From: Ruminococcaceae bacterium UBA4958
Lineage (GTDB): Bacteria > Bacillota > Clostridia > Oscillospirales > Acutalibacteraceae
Length of the DNA stretch: 11,943 bases
Assembly: GCA_002397355.1 (NCBI GenBank)
Contig: DHAI01000009.1
Coordinates: 1-11,943, forward strand
Direction of reading: 5' to 3'
The notes beneath the pieces were generated by a model that saw only the letters and a list, made by a program, of their open reading frames with translations, made no database searches and had not been told where the DNA came from. How positions within the stretch are numbered: position 1 is the first letter of the stretch; each line of letters opens with the position of its first letter. Shown here in pieces: positions 7,363 through 11,943 of the stretch. Position numbers and translations under genes: made by a program.

Positions 7363-7391
7363 ATTATAGCATGGAGCGCAAAGAATTACAA
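7363..7391 (-). promoter_or_regulatory. Promoter of the LacI-family gene
   Basis: On the minus strand TTGTAA (7391-7386), a 17-nt spacer and consensus TATAAT (7368-7363). The predicted start is about 7356, some 31 nt before the ATG. No comparable plus-strand promoter for the divergent DUF1861 gene could be picked out in 7326-7498. Confidence 0.8.
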
Positions 7392-7498
7392 ATAAAACCT
7401 TCCGATTCCTTTCGGCGGAATTTCCCGTAATCCTCCGAAAACACTGCCGGTCAACAAAAATCATATAAAAAGACGAAAAAAGCAAAGGATCTGACGCA

Positions 7499-8443
7499 AT
7501 GCTATCTGTTACTTTACAGGCAAGACCATGTTATGAGCTTCTGGAGGATTATGAGAAAAACAAGCGCGTTTTCCGCGCGGCAAAGCTGGAATTTTCCTCT
7601 ATGGCGGGGCGGGACGTCTACAACGTGTCGGTCCCTCTTCTGATGGACGGCGCCGCCTACATAGCCGGCCGGGCGGAAACGCGCGCGTCCGAAATATCGG
7701 AGGTCGTGTTCTTCCGGAAGACCGGCCGCTTCTGCACGCCGGTGTGCCCGCCGGCCCCGTTTCCTCTGCTGCAGGACCCGTTCCTCGCCCGCATCCGGGG
7801 CGAGATCGTCTTCGGCGGCGTCCGGCTGAAAACCGACCCGCGGGATCCGCAGAAAATCGCCGGCTACCGGACGGAATTCTACAGGGGAAGCACGATCCGG
7901 GACCTGCGCCCCTTTGCCGCCGGCCCCGAACATATGAAGGACATCCGCCTGGTCCAGCTCTCCGACGGAACGGTCGGCATTTTCACGCGCCCGCAGGGGA
8001 ACGGCGCCGGAAAGGGAAAAGTCGGCTTTACCCGCGTCGACCGGCTGGAGGACGTCACGCGGGAGGCGATCCTCGGCGCGGAGATCATCCCCTCCCTCTT
8101 TACGGAGGACGAATGGGGCGGCGTCAACAACGTTCATCTCCTGAAAAACGGCCTGCTGGGCGTGATCGGCCACATCGCCTACATGAGCCGCGGGATGACG
8201 CGGCATTACTTCCCGGCCGCGTTCGCGTTCAACCCCGAAACGCTGGAATACACGCCGGTCAAAATCATCTGCAGGCGTTCCGATGTTCTGGACGCGCCGG
8301 CGAAGCGCCCGGACCTGAAGGACGTCCTGTTCCCGGGCGGAATCGTCCGCAAGGGGGAGCGCGCAGACCTGTACGTCGGGGTTTCCGACGCGACGGCGCA
8401 GTGCGTCGAGATCGGGGACCCGTTCCTCGAGTACGAGGCGTAA
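7499..8443 (+). CDS. DUF1861 protein, GH130-like beta-propeller, possible GT108-type mannoside phosphorylase
   Basis: The 314-residue cytoplasmic protein (no signal peptide) has the marks of the DUF1861 family: GRDVYNVSVPL (37-47), the GRAETRASE segment (57-65), LLQDPF (90-95, D93 a likely catalytic acid), MKDIRLVQLSDG (146-157), IFTRPQG (161-167), KGKVGFT (172-178), WGGVNNVHLL (206-215) and GVIGHIAY (221-228). The family folds as a five-bladed propeller like GH130. From memory, its Leishmania members are the GT108 enzymes that make and phosphorolyse beta-1,2-mannan, said to derive from Gram-positive bacteria. On that basis a beta-mannoside phosphorylase or transferase role is plausible, but bacterial members are little characterised. 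AAAGGA sits 9 nt before the ATG. The gene is divergent from the LacI regulator and carries a copy of the candidate operator at codons 4-7. The family assignment is firm; the activity is an inference. Confidence 0.88.
   Translation: MLSVTLQARPCYELLEDYEKNKRVFRAAKLEFSSMAGRDVYNVSVPLLMDGAAYIAGRAETRASEISEVVFFRKTGRFCTPVCPPAPFPLLQDPFLARIRGEIVFGGVRLKTDPRDPQKIAGYRTEFYRGSTIRDLRPFAAGPEHMKDIRLVQLSDGTVGIFTRPQGNGAGKGKVGFTRVDRLEDVTREAILGAEIIPSLFTEDEWGGVNNVHLLKNGLLGVIGHIAYMSRGMTRHYFPAAFAFNPETLEYTPVKIICRRSDVLDAPAKRPDLKDVLFPGGIVRKGERADLYVGVSDATAQCVEIGDPFLEYEA
7508..7517. promoter_or_regulatory. Candidate LacI operator at the start of the DUF1861 gene
   Basis: GTTACTTTAC, identical to the copy at 7312-7321 and in the same orientation, 196 bp away. 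Being inside the coding sequence it would act as a roadblock or looping partner. Confidence 0.4.
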
Positions 8444-8496
8444 GGCGGGCCGCCCGGCGATGCGGCGTCTTTCCGCCAAAACCGGCGCGGCGGGCT

Positions 8497-8539
8497 CCGC
8501 GGAAATCACAGCCGGAATATCGCCATGGATTTCCGGCGG
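8497..8539. repeat. Inverted repeat downstream of the DUF1861 gene
   Basis: GGAAATC (8501-8507) pairs with GATTTCC (8528-8534). After a one-base bulge CCGC (8497-8500) pairs with GCGG (8536-8539), an 11-bp stem around a 20-nt loop. No T-run follows, so it is not a textbook terminator, but it may protect or end the DUF1861 mRNA. The rest of 8444-8603 shows nothing recognisable. Confidence 0.4.
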
Positions 8540-8603
8540 ACTGTCCACTTTGTCAACCGTCAAACCGCCTCGTCCTTTCCTGCTTTCGCGTTTCAAATAA
8601 CAT

Positions 8604-8632
8604 TTGACAATTATCACGATTGCGTCTATACT
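8604..8632 (+). promoter_or_regulatory. Strong sigma-A promoter of the zinc-ribbon gene
   Basis: TTGACA (8604-8609), exactly 17 nt, TATACT (8627-8632), one mismatch from consensus overall. Predicted start is about 8639, about 52 nt before the TTG start codon. Confidence 0.88.
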
Positions 8633-8642
8633 TAGCCTAAGC

Positions 8643-8663
8643 GCCTGACCAGTGCGGTCAGGC
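8643..8663 (+). promoter_or_regulatory. 5' leader hairpin of the zinc-ribbon mRNA
   Basis: An 8-bp perfect stem GCCTGACC/GGTCAGGC with a 5-nt loop starts within a few bases of the predicted 5' end. It is followed by ATATTTTATT, then the ribosome site. It could stabilise the mRNA, act as an attenuator (the downstream tract is T-rich but interrupted), or end transcripts from the DUF1861 gene. Confidence 0.55.
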
Positions 8664-8690
8664 ATATTTTATTAAAATGAGGTATGCTAA

Positions 8691-8963
8691 TTGAATCACC
8701 AGGACAAGACCTTAATCTGCAAAGACTGCGGCCAGGAATTCGTATTTACTGCAAGCGAACAGGATTTCTTCGAAGAAAAGGGATTTACGAATGAACCGCA
8801 AAGATGTAAATCGTGCCGCGACGCCCGCAAGAATTCCAGAAGCTCGCAGCGCGAAATGTTCGACGCCGTCTGCGCTTCCTGCGGAAAACCTTGCAGAGTG
8901 CCATTCCATCCGACCGAAGGCCGTCCGGTGTATTGCAGCGACTGCTTCTCAAAGCAGAGATAA
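8691..8963 (+). CDS. Small double zinc-ribbon protein
   Basis: This 90-residue protein is built from two four-cysteine zinc sites: C10/C13 with C39/C42 (the zf-trcl type, with KTLICKDCGQEFVFT and NEPQRCKSCR), then C61/C64 with C82/C85 (DAVCASCGKPC and PVYCSDCF). C68 is an extra cysteine. Proteins of this form are common and well conserved in Clostridia, but I know of no established function; nucleic-acid or protein binding is the usual guess for such ribbons. The start is TTG: an in-frame TAA lies directly before it, TGAGGT stands 7 nt upstream, and no in-frame ATG occurs before codon 56. It is monocistronic, with a near-consensus promoter, a leader hairpin and a strong terminator, which suggests high expression. 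It has no evident link to the sugar genes. Confidence 0.92.
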   Translation: MNHQDKTLICKDCGQEFVFTASEQDFFEEKGFTNEPQRCKSCRDARKNSRSSQREMFDAVCASCGKPCRVPFHPTEGRPVYCSDCFSKQR

Positions 8964-8977
8964 TTTCGACAGACTGG

Positions 8978-9005
8978 AGAGCCCGCTTGCGCGGGCTCTT
9001 TTTTT
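8978..9005 (+). terminator. Terminator of the zinc-ribbon gene
   Basis: A 9-bp perfect stem AGAGCCCGC/GCGGGCTCT with loop TTGC is followed by a T-run through 9005, 15 nt beyond the stop codon. Confidence 0.93.
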
Positions 9006-9022
9006 ATAAGCGGAACGCTACC

Positions 9023-9126
9023 GGTCAGGCGAGCGGAGCTTTGGCTCCCTTTCTCATGCGCTTCAAAAAGGGGTGCAGGAGGGGAGCCTGTGCGGAAAGC
9101 CCGAAATCGAGAAGGCCGCGCTGACC
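9023..9126. ncRNA. Structured non-coding element, unidentified
   Basis: Nested pairing is visible: outer GGTCAG (9023-9028) with CTGACC (9121-9126); a long hairpin joining GGCTCCC (9043-9049) and CTCATGC (9053-9059) to GCAGGAG (9075-9081) and GGGAGCC (9082-9088), with one mismatch and a TTT bulge; and GCGG (9092-9095) with CCGC (9116-9119). This resembles a three-way junction. GGAGC (9035-9039) can also pair with GCTCC (9044-9048), competing with the long hairpin. Which strand is transcribed is unknown: it lies after the zinc-ribbon terminator on plus and in the 3' region of the dehydrogenase on minus. It could be an intergenic palindromic repeat instead of an RNA gene. Confidence 0.35.
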
Positions 9127-9163
9127 TTATGGGCCTGTACGGTCGGTATTCGCAACACGGTGA

Positions 9164-9188
9164 ATAAAAAGGGCGATTCCCCGACGCC
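9164..9188 (-). terminator. Weak candidate terminator of the dehydrogenase
   Basis: In the minus direction GGCG (9188-9185), a 9-nt loop and CGCC (9175-9172) are followed by CTTTTTATT. The stem is only 4 bp, so it is a poor terminator, but the T-run and its place 30 nt after the stop fit. Confidence 0.35.
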
Positions 9189-9217
9189 AGTTCCCGCAGG
9201 TTCATCCGCATTCCCTC

Positions 9218-10270
9218 CTAATCCTTCACGATTTTTACAACCGCTTTGACAATATCCGCCTTGTTCCGCACGCTCGAATCCATCGCGTTCTGAATATCGT
9301 CGAAATCGAAAACGTTGGTCACGATCCCCTTGAGGTTGACCTTACCGGAAGCGACCGCCTGAATCGCCATGGGGTAAATGTGCCTGTAGCGGAAAACCGT
9401 TTTGATGGTCAGCTCCTTGTCGAGCGCAAGGCTCATCGGAATACTGACCATTCCGGTTGCGCTGTAACCCACGCAGACGATCGTGGCGCCTTTTTTCGTC
9501 ATATGTACGGCCTGCTGCGTCGTTTTTTCGGTGCCCGCCGTCTCAATGACCAGGTCGCAGCCGCGTCCGCCCGTCAGATCCAGCACGGCCTTTACCGCGT
9601 CTTGCTCCTTTCCATTGATCACGCCGTCAGCGCCCAGCTCGAGCGCCTTGTCCAGCCGTTTCTGCATGATGTCCACCATATAGACCTCGGAGACCCCCTC
9701 CGCTTTTAAGGCCATCATGGAAACAAGCCCGATGCACCCCGCCCCGGTCACGACAGCCGTCTGCCCGATGTGCGCGCCGCCCTGGTTCGCCGCGTGGAAG
9801 CCGACCGCCAGCGGCTCGATCAGCGCGCCTTCCATGGTGCTCACATTCTCCGGCAGCTTAAAGCAGAGGTCCGCCTCGTGCGCGACATATTCCTGAAAAA
9901 CTCCATCGACGGGCGGCGTCGCAAAGAAGACGACGTCCGGGCAAAGGTTATACCGGCCCGTTCTGCAGAATTCGCAGTGGCCGCAGGTTTTGCCCGGTTC
10001 CAGCGCGACCCTGTCTCCGACCTTCAGGTGCGTGACGTTTCTGCCGACCTCCACCACCGTGCCGCCCGGCTCATGGCCGAGAACGAACGGCGGCTTCACG
10101 ACGTAATCGCCGATGCGTCCGTTTGCATAGTAATGCAGATCCGAACCGCAGATGCCCACATATTCCAGCTTGACAAGGACTTCGTTGTCTGCCGGGCGGG
10201 GGATCTCCCGCTCGACAAACCCCATTTTACCGATTCCGTTCATAACCGCGACTTTCATTTTACCCTGCAT
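9218..10270 (-). CDS. Zinc-dependent medium-chain alcohol/polyol dehydrogenase (sorbitol dehydrogenase-like)
   Basis: Cytoplasmic NAD(P)-dependent oxidoreductase of the medium-chain (MDR) family, 350 residues. The catalytic zinc ligands are C41 in GICGSDLH, the pair H66-E67 in LGHEPGG, and E152 in EPLAVGFHA. The structural zinc lobe is complete (C96, C99, C102, C110 in CGHCEFCRTGRYNLC). The Rossmann domain has GAGCIG (176-181), with D200 at the end of the second strand, which favours NAD over NADP. The pattern is closest to sorbitol/xylitol/L-iditol dehydrogenases that interconvert polyols and ketoses, though 2,3-butanediol or threonine dehydrogenase-like roles cannot be excluded. AAGGGGG lies 10 nt before the ATG at 10270; an ATG four codons in (10258) is also possible. 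It has its own strong promoter and follows the ROK repressor gene, which probably regulates it. Confidence 0.94.
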   Translation of the reverse strand: MQGKMKVAVMNGIGKMGFVEREIPRPADNEVLVKLEYVGICGSDLHYYANGRIGDYVVKPPFVLGHEPGGTVVEVGRNVTHLKVGDRVALEPGKTCGHCEFCRTGRYNLCPDVVFFATPPVDGVFQEYVAHEADLCFKLPENVSTMEGALIEPLAVGFHAANQGGAHIGQTAVVTGAGCIGLVSMMALKAEGVSEVYMVDIMQKRLDKALELGADGVINGKEQDAVKAVLDLTGGRGCDLVIETAGTEKTTQQAVHMTKKGATIVCVGYSATGMVSIPMSLALDKELTIKTVFRYRHIYPMAIQAVASGKVNLKGIVTNVFDFDDIQNAMDSSVRNKADIVKAVVKIVKD

Positions 10271-10316
10271 GACATGTGTTCCCCCTTCAAGCGTATCTGC
10301 TAAGATAATAAAATGG

Positions 10317-10338
10317 TTTATTGAAACTCATTAATAAA
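10317..10338. promoter_or_regulatory. Inverted repeat just after the dehydrogenase transcription start
   Basis: TTTATT (10317-10322) and AATAAA (10333-10338) with a 10-nt spacer, at about +4 to +25 of the predicted transcript. Placement suits a repressor site, possibly for the ROK protein. The AT-rich arms make chance occurrence possible. Confidence 0.35.
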
Positions 10339-10348
10339 GTTCGCCTCA

Positions 10349-10377
10349 ATCATACCTTGCTCATATTGATTTGTCAA
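10349..10377 (-). promoter_or_regulatory. Sigma-A promoter of the dehydrogenase
   Basis: On the minus strand consensus TTGACA (10377-10372), a 17-nt spacer and TATGAT (10354-10349). The -35 box is embedded in the inverted repeat TATTG-N6-CAATA (10364-10379), a likely operator. Predicted start is about 10342. Confidence 0.88.
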
Positions 10378-10520
10378 TAAGTTTTAGAGAAAACTTTTAA
10401 ATTTATATAATATCACATGGTTCGTGCGTGCGATTGTTTTTGAGAAAGCGTCCCGCGAGTCGCCGCAGGCCCGTTCCGCTCCCCGGACTGCGGAAGGAAA
10501 CCGCGGCCGCTCCCCACTGC

Positions 10521-10565
10521 AAAAGAAACAAGGGAGACATCCGGTGCGGACCGGATGTCTCCCTT
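10521..10565 (-). terminator. Terminator of the ROK regulator gene
   Basis: A perfect 16-bp stem (10565-10550 with 10545-10530) with loop CCGC is followed in the minus direction by GTTTCTTTT. It starts about 24 nt after the stop codon and separates the ROK transcript from the dehydrogenase promoter. Confidence 0.88.
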
Positions 10566-10588
10566 ATGAAACGCTTTGCCGGCCGGGG

Positions 10589-11719
10589 TCAGCAAACCTG
10601 GTCGATAAACGCCGCGATATGCATCAGCGCCGCTCCCACCGCCGCAGCTTCCGTACGGTAAGAGCAAACTTTGATATAGCTTCCGTCCTCTTCAAAAGTA
10701 TTCAGCTCAGCCGCGCGTTTCTGCAGCTCCGATACATAGTCTTCCATGTAGGCGCCTATATAGCCGCCGAGGATCACGCTGCAGTCGAACGACATCCGCA
10801 GGTTGTTGACCGCCGTCGCAAGGTAGCCGAGATAGTCGTCCCACGCCGCCACGATTTTGGCGTTGCCCCCGCGAAGCAGCCTGAAAAAAGCCGCCAGGTC
10901 GCCGTCCGTCAGGTTGGACAGAACGGAAGCGTTGCAGTAGGCGTCCAGGCAGCCGTTTTTTCCGCAATAGCATTTTCTTCCGCCCCGCACAATGGTAATA
11001 TGGCCGAATTCGCCGCTGCGCTGATTATCCCCCTGAAAAATCCTGTCGTTCAGGAGGATGGCGCCGCCGACTGAATTGCTCAAGGAAAGATAGACGCCGT
11101 TCTCAATGGACTTTCTGTTCCATATCTCGGCGGTGCCGGCGGCATTCGCATCGTTGCAGAAAATACAGGGGTAATGGCAAAATTCCACAAATTTTGCGCA
11201 TGGGACATTCTGTATCTGCAAGACATGCGAATCGATCAATGTCCGCCCATCGGTTGACAATATTCCGGGGACGGAAACGCCCATACCCAGGATCGACTCC
11301 GGATCCACCTGGGACCGCTCGACGAAACGGTTCACAGTCGCGCCAAGCGTCTCGGCGTATTCCATTGATTTCCGGTACGGGATTTTTTCACGGATGCTTT
11401 CCATAACGGAACCATCCATGTTCACCAACACTACGCTGACGTGGTTCAGCGTAATATCCACGCCGAGCGCCAGACGGGCATTTTTCACGCAGGTCAGCGC
11501 CACTGCCTTCCGGCCTCCGGTGGAGTCGAGCGTCCCGCATTCTTCAATAAGGCCGGCGTCCTGTAGAGATTTAACATTCTGTATGACAGTGGGAAGGCTG
11601 ATGCCCAGCCGATAGGCAATTTCCGGTTTCGAAATAGGGCCATCCTTATAAATCAGTTTAAAAACGCGGTTTCCATTTGCTTTTTTAAGGCGGGTACTGT
11701 CCGTACGTCTTTGCGCCAT
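10589..11719 (-). CDS. ROK-family transcriptional repressor (NagC/XylR-like)
   Basis: Sugar-responsive repressor, 376 residues. An N-terminal winged helix (about 17-60, with ISKPEIAYRLGISLPTVIQN and a GGRKA wing end at 68-72) is joined to a ROK sugar-sensing domain (about 82-376). The ROK domain keeps the sugar-site NDANAAGTAE (189-198), GEFGH (236-240) and the zinc motif CYCGKNGC (C250, C252, C257 with H240). It lacks the kinase phosphate loop: the usual DxGGT is DITLN (88-92), and SNSVGG replaces the second glycine-rich loop, so it should bind sugar without phosphorylating it. The family's CxCGxxGCxE glutamate is D259 here. The start is supported by AAGGAG at 7 nt. It has its own promoter and terminator and lies directly upstream of the dehydrogenase gene, its likely target. 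The effector is unknown. Confidence 0.94.
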   Translation of the reverse strand: MAQRRTDSTRLKKANGNRVFKLIYKDGPISKPEIAYRLGISLPTVIQNVKSLQDAGLIEECGTLDSTGGRKAVALTCVKNARLALGVDITLNHVSVVLVNMDGSVMESIREKIPYRKSMEYAETLGATVNRFVERSQVDPESILGMGVSVPGILSTDGRTLIDSHVLQIQNVPCAKFVEFCHYPCIFCNDANAAGTAEIWNRKSIENGVYLSLSNSVGGAILLNDRIFQGDNQRSGEFGHITIVRGGRKCYCGKNGCLDAYCNASVLSNLTDGDLAAFFRLLRGGNAKIVAAWDDYLGYLATAVNNLRMSFDCSVILGGYIGAYMEDYVSELQKRAAELNTFEEDGSYIKVCSYRTEAAAVGAALMHIAAFIDQVC

Positions 11720-11732
11720 TTGAATGCTCCTT

Positions 11733-11749
11733 AATTGTTTTTATCAATT
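11733..11749. promoter_or_regulatory. Inverted repeat at the ROK gene transcription start, candidate autoregulatory operator
   Basis: AATTG (11733-11737) and CAATT (11745-11749) with a 7-nt T-rich core, at about +4 to +20 of the predicted transcript. The ATTG-N6/7-CAAT form also occurs over the dehydrogenase -35 box (10364-10379). Confidence 0.4.
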
Positions 11750-11759
11750 TGCCTTACTA

Positions 11760-11788
11760 AGTATATCGCTTGTCCTCCGTCTTTACAA
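11760..11788 (-). promoter_or_regulatory. Promoter of the ROK regulator gene
   Basis: On the minus strand TTGTAA (11788-11783), a 17-nt spacer and TATACT (11765-11760). Predicted start is about 11753, 34 nt before the ATG. Beyond it, 11789-11943 holds no gene or site I recognise. Confidence 0.78.
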
Positions 11789-11943
11789 CTGCAATCTTGC
11801 TCCTGATACGCTGCATCGGTTTGTCAAAGCTATGTCAATCACTGGTTTTATCGCGAACACGCAAACGATCAATAAAGGAAAATGGACAGCATTCCACCGT
11901 CATTGTGAAGCAATCCAAGGCTTTCTTCCCTTCACGCAACTGT

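Noticed and set aside
6204..7430. A 408-codon plus-strand frame downstream of the orphan promoter
   Set aside because: It is antisense to the LacI-family gene, with low-information composition and no domain. The promoter may be real, but this frame is not a credible protein.
8643..8663. Leader hairpin as the terminator of the DUF1861 gene
   Set aside because: It lies 200 nt beyond that gene's stop and starts within a few bases of the predicted zinc-ribbon transcription start, so a leader role is preferred, although both are possible.
7514..8665. A 383-codon minus-strand frame
   Set aside because: It is antisense to the DUF1861 gene, whose family motifs are clear on the plus strand.
8696..9211. 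A 171-codon minus-strand frame after the dehydrogenase
   Set aside because: Most of it is antisense to the zinc-ribbon gene and its terminator. Only its start region is notable, and that is reported as a finding.
1..11943. CRISPR arrays, insertion sequences, tRNA or rRNA genes, prophage or defence genes
   Set aside because: No regularly spaced repeats, transposase, integrase or attachment-like repeats, cloverleaf, or defence-type domains were seen on either strand. The window is an ordinary sugar-metabolism region.

Overview
The window is GC-rich, compact DNA, most likely from an anaerobic Gram-positive bacterium of the Clostridia, perhaps Oscillospiraceae/Ruminococcaceae-like. That placement is inferred from an LplA/LplB/LplC-type sugar ABC transporter whose binding protein looks like the DUF3502 type, from the small double zinc-ribbon protein, from purine-rich Shine-Dalgarno sites, and from sigma-A-like promoters with 17-nt spacers. 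No mobile element, CRISPR array, tRNA or rRNA was seen. All but two of the complete genes lie on the minus strand.

Layout, left to right. A possible end of a plus-strand gene (1-65) is followed by a hairpin terminator. A HAD-superfamily protein (192-926) is cut off from the next operon by a strong terminator (1049-1079). A minus-strand operon then reads, in transcription order: GH130 glycoside phosphorylase/hydrolase (start 5678), permease, permease, and a lipoprotein sugar-binding protein (end 1099). It has a good promoter at 5894-5922 and a leader of about 200 nt. A LacI-family regulator (6327-7325) has its own promoter and terminator. Divergent from it is a DUF1861 protein (7499-8443), a beta-propeller family related to GH130 and, as far as I recall, to the GT108 beta-1,2-mannan phosphorylase/mannosyltransferases. 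Next come a 90-residue zinc-ribbon protein with a TTG start, a near-consensus promoter and a terminator; a structured non-coding stretch (9023-9126); a zinc-dependent polyol/alcohol dehydrogenase (9218-10270); and a ROK-family repressor (10589-11719).

How they fit together. The 4641-8443 genes read as a locus for import and phosphorolysis of an oligosaccharide, best guess a beta-mannoside (possibly beta-1,2-linked). The transporter encodes no ATPase, so it would borrow a shared MsmX/MsmK-type subunit. A 10-base word, GTTACTTTAC, occurs at the 5' ends of both the LacI gene and the DUF1861 gene. Near-copies sit just downstream of the predicted transcription start of the GH130 operon, so it is a candidate LacI operator tying the three units together. 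The dehydrogenase and ROK gene form a second unit; both promoters carry an ATTG-N6/7-CAAT inverted repeat that could be the ROK site.

The least explained parts are the 5923-6235 intergenic stretch (an 11-bp inverted repeat with one arm inside an orphan plus-strand promoter), the structured 9023-9126 element, and a well-formed ribosome site plus ATG directly after the dehydrogenase stop that leads into no credible gene.
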